Assembly (NCBI GenBank): GCA_003265685.1
Contig: KZ836123.1
Span: 1 to 45,550, forward strand
Direction: 5' to 3'
Source of the DNA: Piscinibacter caeni
GTDB taxonomy: Bacteria > Pseudomonadota > Gammaproteobacteria > Burkholderiales > Burkholderiaceae_C
Length of the DNA stretch: 45,550 bases
A model generated the notes under the pieces. It did no database searches, was not told where the DNA came from, and saw only the letters and a list, made by a program, of their open reading frames with translations. Below, piece after piece: positions 28,625-36,838 of the stretch. The translations under genes and the position numbers were made by a program. The number at the start of each line of letters is the position of its first letter. The stretch's first letter is position 1.

Positions 28625-29599
28625 GTGTCGATCCGAACGTTGCTGAAGGCCTGGCTGGCGGCCTGTCTCCTGCTGCTGGCCGGCGCGCCGGCGCTCGCCG
28701 CGCCGGGCAAGGTGATCGTCGGTACCTACATCAACAAGATGACCGAGCTGAGCTTCAAGGAAAGCAAGTTCTCGCTCGACTTCTACATCTGGTTCCGCTG
28801 GAAGCCCGAGGGCGAGCTCGCCGAGTACAAGCCGCTCGAGAGCATGGAGCTGATCAACGGCCGCATCGACGGCAAGAGCAGCGTGGTCGAGAAGAAGATC
28901 GGCGACCTGAACTACGCCTCGGCGCGCATCACCGCCACCATCTTCAAGAACTGGGCGCTGGAGAGCTTCCCGTTCGACAGCCACCGCGTGCAGGTGCACC
29001 TGGAGGACAGCCAGTTCGTCGACAGCGCGCTGGTGTTCGAGCCCGACATGGCCAACTCGCGCCTGGGCGACGAGCTGAGCCTGCCGGGCTGGGTGGTCTC
29101 CGGCTTCGCGACCCAGGCGTCTCAGAAGGAATACAAGAGCAACTACGGCGACACCTCGCTGCCCACCGACGCGCTGTCGACCTACTCGCGCCTGACCTTC
29201 GGCATGGACCTCGCCCGCGCCGGCATCGGCTCGGCGATCAAGCTGCTGTCCACCGTGGTGTTCGCCACGCTGGTGGCCTTCGTCACCTTCGGCATCCGGC
29301 CGGTCGACGTGGACCCGCGCTTCGGCCTGGGCGTGGGCGCGCTGTTCGCGGTGGCGGCCAGCGCCTTCGTGGTGGCTTCCAGCATCCCCGAGTCGGCGCT
29401 GCTGACCGTGGCCGACCAGATGCACATGGTGGCGATGGGCTTCATCTTCGCCTCCATCGTGCAGTCGGCGATCTGCCTGAAGTGGGACGAGGCGGGCGAG
29501 GAGGCGAAGTGGAAGCGGATGGACGCCATCTGCATCGTGCTGTTCCCGGCCGCCTTCCTGCTGTGGACCAGCTGGCTGGTGTTCAAGGCCTTCCGCTGA
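28625..29599 (+). CDS. Pentameric ligand-gated ion channel homologue
   Basis: A 324-residue protein with a signal peptide (cut near ALAAPG), a beta-rich extracellular domain of about 170 residues and four membrane helices. It aligns by eye with GLIC: IYLI-like VGTYINKMTEL, the signature FPFDSHRVQVHLED (115-128), LPGWVVSGF, the M2 end SSIPES, and M4 FPAAFLLWTSW. As in other bacterial members the Cys-loop disulphide is absent. By this alignment the pore lining is Asp230 (-2'), Gly234 (2'), Gly238 (6'), Phe241 (9'), Ala245 (13') and Phe248 (16'). AAGGAGG precedes the GTG start. Ligand unknown. It ends directly against the convergent ureD gene. Confidence 0.85.
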   Translation: MSIRTLLKAWLAACLLLLAGAPALAAPGKVIVGTYINKMTELSFKESKFSLDFYIWFRWKPEGELAEYKPLESMELINGRIDGKSSVVEKKIGDLNYASARITATIFKNWALESFPFDSHRVQVHLEDSQFVDSALVFEPDMANSRLGDELSLPGWVVSGFATQASQKEYKSNYGDTSLPTDALSTYSRLTFGMDLARAGIGSAIKLLSTVVFATLVAFVTFGIRPVDVDPRFGLGVGALFAVAASAFVVASSIPESALLTVADQMHMVAMGFIFASIVQSAICLKWDEAGEEAKWKRMDAICIVLFPAAFLLWTSWLVFKAFR

Positions 29600-30430
29600 T
29601 CAGGTGCGCCAGATGCGCGGCGCGGCCTCGGGCAGCGCCCAGGCCGCGCCGCGCCAGCGGCCGCGCACCTGCCTGAACAGGTCCATCAACGGCTCCACGC
29701 GTTCGGCCACCGCGCGCAGCACGACGAGCCCGTCGTCGGGCGCCGTGGCGCCGGCCCAGGCGGCCAGCGGGTGGGCCGCCGCGACCCCGCGGGCCGCCTC
29801 CAGCAGCGCCTCGCGGCGCGCGCCCTCCAGCGGTGTGCCGGCGGCGAACCAGAGCGTGCCCAGCACGCGCCGGCCGGCCAGGCCGAGCGGGGAGTCGAGC
29901 AGCAGCGTGTCGGCCGCGTCGATCGTGCCGCGCTCCAGCCAGCGCCCCGGCAGCTCCAGCTGCTGCAGGTAGCGGCCCTGCGCGAACGGCGCCCCGGCGG
30001 CCGGCAGGCCGAGCGCGAGCAGGTCCCAGGCGATCGTCTCGGCGCCGGGCTCGAGCTCGAAGCGCAGCCGGTTCTCGCCCAGGCAGCCGCTGTAGGCGAG
30101 GGTCTCCAGCGGCAGCCATTCCAGTCGCGCGCCTGCGGCCACGCGCGCCGTGAGCGCCTGCACCGCCGGCGCGCCGGCGCTGCGGTAGAAGCGCGCCGCG
30201 CCGGGCGTGGTCAGCAGCGCATGGCTGCCGGGCTGCAGCTGCAGCGCGATGTCGAGCCGGTCGCCGCCGACCATGCCGCCGGGCGGGTGCACCAGCACGT
30301 GGTGGCAGACCGCCGGGCCCTCGGGGTAGAGCCGCTGCAGCACGCGCAGCGGGCCCTCGTGGCGGTCGTGCGAGACGGTGGTGTCGCCGTCGCGGCGGTA
30401 CTCGAGTTGCAGGCGGCCGTGCCAGCCCAT
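29600..30430 (-). CDS. ureD: Urease accessory protein UreD
   Basis: Scaffold of the urease activation complex that binds apo-urease and UreF and carries a nickel tunnel; 276 residues. Family motifs are VLVHPPGGMVGGDRLDI, LLTTPGAARFYRS, LEWLPLETLAYSGC and AWDLLALGLP. The ATG shares one base with the deaminase stop (TGATG). It is the last gene of an ABC transporter-deaminase operon and lies about 18 kb from ureABCEFG, whereas it usually directly precedes ureA. Confidence 0.95.
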   Translation of the reverse strand: MGWHGRLQLEYRRDGDTTVSHDRHEGPLRVLQRLYPEGPAVCHHVLVHPPGGMVGGDRLDIALQLQPGSHALLTTPGAARFYRSAGAPAVQALTARVAAGARLEWLPLETLAYSGCLGENRLRFELEPGAETIAWDLLALGLPAAGAPFAQGRYLQQLELPGRWLERGTIDAADTLLLDSPLGLAGRRVLGTLWFAAGTPLEGARREALLEAARGVAAAHPLAAWAGATAPDDGLVVLRAVAERVEPLMDLFRQVRGRWRGAAWALPEAAPRIWRT

Positions 30431-30927
30431 CAGCGGCTGCGCCAGAAGGCGTGGTGCAGCGCGGCGATCTCGGGTTCCAGCGCCGGCACCGGGCCGATCA
30501 CGCGGATCTCCTTCTGCCCGCGCGCGAAGAGTTCGCGGCAGGGCAGGTCCAGCGTCGGGTTCTCGGCATGGTTGCCGGTGATCGCCAGCAGCGCGCGCTC
30601 CTCCAGGCCGTAGACCACGCGGCCGATGTGGGCCCAGTACTGGGTGCCGGCGCACATCGCGCAGGGCTCGACGGTGGTCACCAGCGTGCAGCCCCACAGC
30701 TGCTCGGGCGTGAAGTGCGCCGCCGCCTCGCGGGCGAGCACCGCCTCGGCGTGGTTGACGCCGTCGACATTGCCCTGCTCCATCAGCACCGTCTCGTGGT
30801 CGGGGGCCACGAGCACGGCGCCGAAGGGGTGGTGGCCGGCCTCCAGCGCGCGCTGCGCGATGGCCTGGGCGCGCCGCAGCATCGCGGCGATCTGGGCGTC
30901 GGTGGGGTCGGTGCGGTTCGGGCTCAC
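30430..30927 (-). CDS. CDA-fold nucleobase/nucleoside deaminase
   Basis: A zinc deaminase of 165 residues. The His59-Ala-Glu61 and Pro88-Cys89-Ala-Met-Cys92 motifs give the zinc ligands and the proton-shuttle Glu. Length and the GHHPFGAVLV region match the guanine deaminase (GuaD)/tRNA adenosine deaminase superfamily. Cytosine or another aminated ring is equally possible. It begins with a GTG two bases after the permease stop and is coupled to ureD, so its ammonia-releasing role fits the nitrogen-scavenging theme. Confidence 0.82.
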   Translation of the reverse strand: MSPNRTDPTDAQIAAMLRRAQAIAQRALEAGHHPFGAVLVAPDHETVLMEQGNVDGVNHAEAVLAREAAAHFTPEQLWGCTLVTTVEPCAMCAGTQYWAHIGRVVYGLEERALLAITGNHAENPTLDLPCRELFARGQKEIRVIGPVPALEPEIAALHHAFWRSR

Positions 30928-30928
30928 C

Positions 30929-31693
30929 TCAGTGATTGTGCGCTCCGCGGTGCGCCCAGGCGGTGGTGCGCCGCTCGATCACCGAGAACAGCTCGTACAT
31001 CGCCATCGCCATCAGGCCGACCACGACGAGGCCGGAGAAGGCCAGCCCCATCTGCATCGAGCTGCCGGCGCTGATCAGCAGGTAGCCGATGCCCTCGTTG
31101 CTGGCCGTCATCTCGCTGACCGTGGTGCCGACGAAAGCCAGCGTGATGGCCACCTTCAGCGAGCCGTAGAAGTAGGGCAGCGAGCGCGGCAGGCCGATCT
31201 TCACCAGCACGTCCCAGCGCTTCGCGCCAAGCACGCGCAGCACGTCCTCCAGCTCGGGCTCGAGCGTGGCCAGGCCGGTGGCGATGTTGACCATGATCGG
31301 GAAGAAACTGATCAGGAAGGCCGTCAGCACCGCCGGCCCGACGCCGATGCCGAACCACACGACGAGGATGGGCACGAAGGCGGCCTTGGGCAGCGCGTTG
31401 AAGCCGGTCATCAGCGGGTACATCGCGTCGTAGGCCAGGCGCGAGCTGCCCATCAGGAAGCCGAGCAGCACGCCCACGACGATGGCGATCGCGAAGCCGA
31501 GCATCGTGACCCAGAAGGTGTGCCAGGCATGGCCGAGGATCAGGCCGCGGTGCTCCCAGGTGGCCACGGCGATGCGCCAGGGGCTGGGGAAGATGAACTC
31601 GCTGACCTCGAAGCCCGCGCAGATCGCCTGCCACACCAGCACGGTGACCACGAGCAGCAGCAGCGGCGCGGCGCGTTCCAGCGGCGTCTTCAC
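30929..31693 (-). CDS. ABC transporter permease, NitT/TauT family
   Basis: A 254-residue inner-membrane protein with about six helices. The BPD-transport EAA loop is visible as EDVLRVLGAKRWDVLVKIGL, followed by PRSLPYFYGSLKVAITLAF. GTG 31693 overlaps the ATPase stop (GTGA). It pairs with the next upstream ATPase and binding protein. The family imports nitrate, sulfonates, pyrimidines and related compounds. Confidence 0.93.
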   Translation of the reverse strand: MKTPLERAAPLLLLVVTVLVWQAICAGFEVSEFIFPSPWRIAVATWEHRGLILGHAWHTFWVTMLGFAIAIVVGVLLGFLMGSSRLAYDAMYPLMTGFNALPKAAFVPILVVWFGIGVGPAVLTAFLISFFPIMVNIATGLATLEPELEDVLRVLGAKRWDVLVKIGLPRSLPYFYGSLKVAITLAFVGTTVSEMTASNEGIGYLLISAGSSMQMGLAFSGLVVVGLMAMAMYELFSVIERRTTAWAHRGAHNH

Positions 31694-32505
31694 GAGACGG
31701 CTCCCGCCGGGCGGCGCATGGCCCCGATGTGCCCGCGCAGCTCGTGCACGATGTCGGTGAAGGCCGGCGTGTAGGTGATCTCCAGGTCGCGCGGGCGCGG
31801 CAGGTCGATCTCGCGCCGCACGACGAAGCGGCCGGGGCTCCTGCTCATCACGTACACCGTGTCGGCGAGGAACACGCTCTCGCGCAGGTCGTGCGTGACG
31901 AGGATGACGTTGAATTTCCGCTGCGCCTGCAGGTCGCGCAGCGCACACCACAGCTCCTCGCGGGTGAAGGCGTCGAGCGCGCCGAAGGGTTCGTCCAGCA
32001 GCAGCATCTTCGGCTCGTGGATCAGCGCGCGGCAGATCGAGGCGCGCTGCTGCATGCCGCCGGAGAGCTGCCAGGGGTACTTGTCTTCATAACCCGCGAG
32101 CCCGACGCTCGCCAGCAGCGCACGCGCCTTCTCGGCGTACTCGGCGCGCTTGCTGCGGAAGCTCGAGCGCCAGGGCTCGACGATCTCCAGCGGCAGCAGC
32201 ACGTTGGCCAGCGTCGTGCGCCAGGGCAGCAGGCTGGGTGCCTGGAAGGCCATGCCGGTGATCTTCAGCGGGCCGCGCACCTCCTGCCCGCCGATGATCA
32301 CCGTGCCCTTGCTCGGCCGCTTCAGCCCGGTGGCAAGCTTCATGAAGGTGGACTTGCCGCAGCCCGAGGGCCCGACGATGGCGATGAACTCGCCCTCGCC
32401 GACCTTCAGGTCGATCGCCTCGACGGCGAACTGCCCCTTGGCGAGCAGCTCGTCGTTGTAGGCCAGCCAGACGTCGTGGAAGTCGACGAACGAAGCGGCG
32501 CCCAT
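31690..32505 (-). CDS. ABC transporter ATPase, NitT/TauT family
   Basis: 271 residues. Walker A is GPSGCGKST at 45-53, the Q-loop MAFQAPSLLPW, the signature LSGGMQQR, Walker B MLLLDEPFGALD, and the H-loop VTHDLRES. One base separates its ATG from the binding-protein stop. Substrate is set by the binding protein. Confidence 0.94.
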   Translation of the reverse strand: MGAASFVDFHDVWLAYNDELLAKGQFAVEAIDLKVGEGEFIAIVGPSGCGKSTFMKLATGLKRPSKGTVIIGGQEVRGPLKITGMAFQAPSLLPWRTTLANVLLPLEIVEPWRSSFRSKRAEYAEKARALLASVGLAGYEDKYPWQLSGGMQQRASICRALIHEPKMLLLDEPFGALDAFTREELWCALRDLQAQRKFNVILVTHDLRESVFLADTVYVMSRSPGRFVVRREIDLPRPRDLEITYTPAFTDIVHELRGHIGAMRRPAGAVS

Positions 32506-32506
32506 G

Positions 32507-33526
32507 TCACTTCTTGAAGATGGCGCGCTCGGCCGCCGCCGGCAGGAAGCTGCCGTTCCACACCGCCGCCGGGTTGACGCGCTCCTTGGTGGCAAAGGCA
32601 TCCGACACCTGGCTCGCCATCAGGCTCAGCCGGCCCGGGCTGACCTCGCCGAAGCCCTCGGCCTTGGCGTCCGCGGTCAGCACGGTCTGGTCCAGCGCGA
32701 GTGTCAGGCGGCGCAGCTCCAGGTCGGCGTTGACGATGCCGTCGCGCTCCTTCACCGTGGCCACGGCGGCCTTCGGGTCGGCGATCACGTCCTTCACGCC
32801 CTTGGTGAAGGCGCGCAGGAAACCCTTCACCGCCTCCGGGTTCTTCTTGAGGAAGTCCTCGCCGGCGATCACCACGTTGCCGTACAGCTTCACGCCGTGC
32901 TGCGCGTAGGGCAGCACGACGATGTCGTCCGTCTTGACGCCGCGCGCCTCGAGGTTGAGCAGCGAGGTGAACGAGAAGCCGGTGATGGCGTCGATGTCGC
33001 CGCGCACCAGCATGGTCTCGCGCAGCGGCGGGTCCATCGCCGTCCAGCTGACGTTCTCGACCTTGTTGGCCTTGGCGAAGATCGGCCAGGCGCGCCGGCC
33101 GGCGTCGAACACCGGGGCGCCGAGCTTCTTGCCGGCGAGATCCGCCGGGGTCCGGATGCCGGACTTCGTCAGCGCCAGCACCGCGGCCGGCGTGTTGTTG
33201 TAGACCATCATCACCGCCACCGGCTTGTTCGGCGCGGTCGGGTTGTTGGCGTGGAACTCCATCAGCGCCGCCAGGTCCGCGAAGCCCATGTCGTAGGTGC
33301 CCGAGGCCACCCGGGTGACGGTGCCGCCCGAGCCGTTGCCGGCGTCGATGCTGACGTTCAGTTTCTCGGCCTTGAAATAGCCCTTGGCGGCGGGCACCAG
33401 GAACAGCGCGGCGGGGCCCTCGAAGCGCCAGTCGAGCTGGAACTTGACGGGGGTTTCCTGCGCCAGGGCGGGCAAGGCCAGGCCGAGAGAGGCGAGCAGG
33501 GCGGTGGCACGGGCGCGCAGGGACAT
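32507..33526 (-). CDS. ABC transporter periplasmic substrate-binding protein, NMT1/TauA-like
   Basis: 339 residues with a signal peptide cut near LALPALAQE. The mature part begins VKFQLDWRFEGPAALFLVPA and contains GSGGTVTRVASGTYDMGFAD, typical of the THI5/NMT1 fold. GAGG lies 8 bases before the ATG. It is first in the operon with ATPase, permease, deaminase and ureD; the coupled deaminase suggests an aminated purine, pyrimidine or similar ring as ligand (inference). Confidence 0.9.
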   Translation of the reverse strand: MSLRARATALLASLGLALPALAQETPVKFQLDWRFEGPAALFLVPAAKGYFKAEKLNVSIDAGNGSGGTVTRVASGTYDMGFADLAALMEFHANNPTAPNKPVAVMMVYNNTPAAVLALTKSGIRTPADLAGKKLGAPVFDAGRRAWPIFAKANKVENVSWTAMDPPLRETMLVRGDIDAITGFSFTSLLNLEARGVKTDDIVVLPYAQHGVKLYGNVVIAGEDFLKKNPEAVKGFLRAFTKGVKDVIADPKAAVATVKERDGIVNADLELRRLTLALDQTVLTADAKAEGFGEVSPGRLSLMASQVSDAFATKERVNPAAVWNGSFLPAAAERAIFKK

Positions 33527-33633
33527 GGACAACCTCGGAATCGGTGGGGGGATGACTCCCTCATTCAAGTTCTGTGCCGGCGCCCGGGGCTGGGCCACAC
33601 TCCCGCCCACTTTCCAGCCTCCCGGATCAGACG

Positions 33634-35544
33634 ATGGCCAACGGACTCCTGAAGCAGCTCGGCCTGAAGCAGCGCCAACCCGCGCCGGCGACCGCGGCTC
33701 CGGCCGCCGCCGCCATTCCTTCGGTGGACGCGCCTGCCGGCAGCTCGCCAACAGGCGCCGGCAGCGACGTGCCCGTCGCCGTGCTCAAGCCCACCCTGTC
33801 GCCGCTGTTCAAGCCGCTGGACCCGGCGATCCTCAAGAGCATCGAGGAGACCGAGGCCCGCGAGCGCCAGGAGGCCGAGGAGCAGCTCAAGAAGATCAAC
33901 CACTCGCTGGCCCAGGCCAAGGCCTACCTCGACGGGCTGACCGCGTCGGACATGAGCCACTCCAGCTACGCCGCCCTGATGACCGACGTGCGTCAGCGTT
34001 TCCCAGAGGCCGCCGACGCGGCCGCCTGGGCCAAGCGCACGGCGGCCAGGCTGCCGGCGCTGAAGTCCCGCCTGCCCGCGCCGAAGGCGCTGATGGGGCT
34101 GGTCGAGGCCGCGGTGCAGCGCAACGGCGCGCAGTGGGGCTGGTCGATGGGCACCGGCAAGAACCTCGCGACCCTAAACGCCGATCGCCTGCTCGCGGCC
34201 TACATGTCCGAGCTGCCAGCCGGGGTGAACGTGAAGATCGCCGGCGGCGTGGTGCAGCTTTCGCTCGAAGGCGCGGCGCTCGCCGTGGCCGTGCCCGGCG
34301 GCAAGGCCGACGCCACGGCGAACAAGGACGGCGCCCAGGTCGACCTGAAGCTCAACGACTTCACCATCGAGGTCGCCAACGAGGGCTGGAAGGAGTTCGA
34401 CCCGCAGCTGCGCGCCCGCTGGCAGAAGATCGCCGAGGCCTCGCGCCTGGTGGTCGCGCTGCGGGCCTCGCGCGACGAGATCAAGCTCCAGATCGAGCAG
34501 AAGCAGCGCGACGGCCAGCAGGTCGAGGCCTCGCTCACCGCCGATCTTGCCAAGCGCCAGGCCGCGTTCGACCTGGCCTGGACCAAGCTGCAGGAGCGGG
34601 TGAACGCCACCGCCAAGGCCAGCGAGGAGAAGATCAGTGCGGCCGTCACCTACCTGAAGAAGGACAAGGACGACAAGGACGCGGTCAAGGCCGGCGTCGA
34701 GGCCGAGGTCGACCTGAAGGAGCTGCAGGGCCAGCTCAAGGCCTGGTACGCGACGCCTTCGCTCGACGCGGTGCTGAAGGTGGCCGCGGCGGCGGACAAG
34801 GTCTCGGCCAAGCTCGAGCTGAAGGCCGTCAAGTCCGGCGTGGTCGTCAGCGCGGCCTTCGAGAAATCGCTCGACGAGACCCGCGCCGCGATCGAGGTGC
34901 TGGCGCGCGACGGCAAGACGCAGGCGGTGGCCGAGCTGAAGAAGAAGGCCGACGAGCTGTCGGCAAAACTCAAGCTTCTGCACGAGACCAAGGACCTGAA
35001 GATCGCCGCCGAGCTCGAGAAGACGCTCAAGGAGGTGCGCGCGCAGGTCAGCGTCGAGGCCAAGGTCGGCAAGGCGACGATCAAGGCCGGTGCGGGGGGC
35101 TCGACCGGCGGCGAGGTGAGCGGCCAGGTGCAGATCGACATCGCGCTGCGCGACGGCCGCAGCTTCGTCGGCGAGGGCGACAAGCTCTCCTTCACCGCCA
35201 ACGTGTCGAACAAGGGCTACAAGTTCGAGGTCAGCTTCTCGATGGGCGAGCCGGTCGAGACGGGCAGCCTGCAGGACCTCTTCGCCGATGCCGACCGGCA
35301 GATCAAGGAGCTCTACAGGCTCGCCGGCGACGAAGGCGTGCGCAGCATCCAGGACGCGGCGGAACTGAACCGCCGCCTGCAGGAGGTGATGCGCCCGGTC
35401 AAGCAGGCGGCGGAGAAAGCGCGCAGCCTGAAGAAGAAGTCCGAGATCTCGGCCAGCTTCGGCTTCAGCATCGAAGGCGACTGGCCGGCCGGCGGCCGGG
35501 CCGCGCCGCCGGCGGCGATGTTCAGCGCGAAGATCAATTTCTGA
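33634..35544 (+). CDS. Large unrecognised helical protein (636 residues)
   Basis: No family is recognised. There is no signal peptide. An Ala/Pro-rich linker (residues about 18-50) precedes a strongly charged, probably coiled-coil region (about 65-105, Glu/Lys-rich). A mixed segment about 170-250 has beta-like stretches (VNVKIAGGVVQLSLEGAALA). Long Lys/Glu/Ala helices fill about 270-500. The end is again beta-like (SGQVQIDIALRDG, SFTANVSNKGYKFEVSFSMG, ISASFGFSIEGDW) and the last residue is Phe. It stands alone, divergent from the ABC operon, with a hairpin element after the stop. The frame and codon use are like its neighbours, so it is a real gene. Confidence 0.8.
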   Translation: MANGLLKQLGLKQRQPAPATAAPAAAAIPSVDAPAGSSPTGAGSDVPVAVLKPTLSPLFKPLDPAILKSIEETEARERQEAEEQLKKINHSLAQAKAYLDGLTASDMSHSSYAALMTDVRQRFPEAADAAAWAKRTAARLPALKSRLPAPKALMGLVEAAVQRNGAQWGWSMGTGKNLATLNADRLLAAYMSELPAGVNVKIAGGVVQLSLEGAALAVAVPGGKADATANKDGAQVDLKLNDFTIEVANEGWKEFDPQLRARWQKIAEASRLVVALRASRDEIKLQIEQKQRDGQQVEASLTADLAKRQAAFDLAWTKLQERVNATAKASEEKISAAVTYLKKDKDDKDAVKAGVEAEVDLKELQGQLKAWYATPSLDAVLKVAAAADKVSAKLELKAVKSGVVVSAAFEKSLDETRAAIEVLARDGKTQAVAELKKKADELSAKLKLLHETKDLKIAAELEKTLKEVRAQVSVEAKVGKATIKAGAGGSTGGEVSGQVQIDIALRDGRSFVGEGDKLSFTANVSNKGYKFEVSFSMGEPVETGSLQDLFADADRQIKELYRLAGDEGVRSIQDAAELNRRLQEVMRPVKQAAEKARSLKKKSEISASFGFSIEGDWPAGGRAAPPAAMFSAKINF

Positions 35545-35553
35545 GCGCCCCCA

Positions 35554-35620
35554 GGGCCGGGCCCACCCGGCCCGCCCCCCGCGGGGGTTCAAGCTGCCCG
35601 GCGGAGCCGGTTCAGCTTGA
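35554..35620 (+). repeat. Three-hairpin intergenic element, copy 2
   Basis: GGGCCGGG/CCCGGCCC at 35554-35573, CCCCC/GGGGG at 35576-35587, and a composite stem at 35589-35620 in which TCAAGCTG pairs with CAGCTTGA and CCGGC with GCCGG around GGA. The order matches copy 1 at 22697-22769. It lies between two convergent genes, and its right arm includes the last codons and stop of the M20 gene, so a bidirectional terminator role is plausible. Confidence 0.75.
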
Positions 35621-36838
35621 GAGCAGGTCGCAGAGCGTCCGCGCCACCACCTTGGTGGCGCGGCGCAGGTCTTCCAGCACCAGGTGCTCGTCGGCGCGCT
35701 TGGCGTTGCTCTCGAACACGGTGCGCGGGCCGGCGCCGTAGATCACCGCGGGCACGCCGCGCTCGCCGTACAGGCGCACGTCGGTGTACAGCGGCGTGCC
35801 CGAGGTCGGGATCTCCTCGCCGAAGACCGCGCGGCCGTGTTTCTGGATCGCCTCCACCAGCGGCTGGTTGCCCGGCAGCGGCTGCATCGAGTTCGCCAGC
35901 AGCAGCCGCTTGATCTCGACCGTGATGCCGGGGAAGGTGGCCGCGGCCTCGGCGATGACGCGGCGGATCGAGGCTTCCACCTCGGCCGGGTTCTCCTCGG
36001 GGATCATGCGGCGGTCGAGCTTGAGCACCACCTTGCCCGGCACGACGTTGGTGTTGGTGCCGCCCTCGATGCGGCCGACGTTCAGGTACGGGTGCTTGAT
36101 GCCCGGCACCCGCGACGTGACCGACTGGTAGACCTTGTTCTGCGCGTACAGCGCGTTGAGGATCACCGTGGCGCCCTGCAGCGCGTCGACGCCGGTGTCG
36201 GGGATGGCTGCATGCGCCATCTTGCCGTGCACCGTCACTTCCATCTGCAGGCAGCCGTTGTGCGCGGTGACGACCTGGTAGCTGAAGCCGGCGGCGATCA
36301 GCAGGTCCGGCTTCGTCAGGCCGTTCTTGAGCAGCCAGCCCGGGCCGAGCTCGCCGCCGAACTCCTCGTCGTAGGTGAAGTGCAGCTCGACGGCGCCGGA
36401 AAGCTTCGCGCCGAGCGACTCGAGCGCGCGGGTCGCGAAGGTGAAGGTGGCGAAATCGCTCTTGCTCACGGCCGAGGCGCGGCCGTAGAGCTTGCCGTCC
36501 TCGATCTGCGCGCCGTAGGGGTCGTGCTGCCAGCCCTCGCCGGGCGGCACCACGTCGCCATGCGCGTTCAGCGCGATGGTCTTTCCCTCGCCGTAGCGGC
36601 GCCGCACGATCAGGTTGGTGATCGACTCGAGGCCGTAGTCCTTGACCGCCTGCGCCGGCACCGGGTGTTTCTCGGCCTGGTAGCCGAAGGCCTGCAGCAG
36701 CTCGGCGGTGCGCTCGGCATGCGGCGCGTTGTTGCCCGGCGGCGTGTCGGTGGGCACCTGCACGAGGGCCTGCAGGAAGCGCACTTCCTCGTCGAAGTGG
36801 GCGTCGATCCAGGCGTCGAGTTGTTCGTAGGCGTTCAT
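35612..36838 (-). CDS. M20-family metallohydrolase, last gene of the allantoin operon
   Basis: 408 residues, ArgE/DapE/CPG2-like amidohydrolase or peptidase. Metal and catalytic residues are visible in ALNAHGDVVPPGEGW (His, Asp), SKSDFATFTFA (bridging Asp), and YDEEFGGELG (catalytic Glu and ligand). The dimerisation insert is CLQMEVTVHGKMAHAAIPDT. The ATG overlaps the stop of the UraD-AllC gene (ATGA). No separate ureidoglycolate-processing enzyme is present, so ureidoglycine/ureidoglycolate or a carbamoyl amino acid is a candidate substrate, but nothing in the sequence proves it. Confidence 0.85.
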   Translation of the reverse strand: MNAYEQLDAWIDAHFDEEVRFLQALVQVPTDTPPGNNAPHAERTAELLQAFGYQAEKHPVPAQAVKDYGLESITNLIVRRRYGEGKTIALNAHGDVVPPGEGWQHDPYGAQIEDGKLYGRASAVSKSDFATFTFATRALESLGAKLSGAVELHFTYDEEFGGELGPGWLLKNGLTKPDLLIAAGFSYQVVTAHNGCLQMEVTVHGKMAHAAIPDTGVDALQGATVILNALYAQNKVYQSVTSRVPGIKHPYLNVGRIEGGTNTNVVPGKVVLKLDRRMIPEENPAEVEASIRRVIAEAAATFPGITVEIKRLLLANSMQPLPGNQPLVEAIQKHGRAVFGEEIPTSGTPLYTDVRLYGERGVPAVIYGAGPRTVFESNAKRADEHLVLEDLRRATKVVARTLCDLLSS

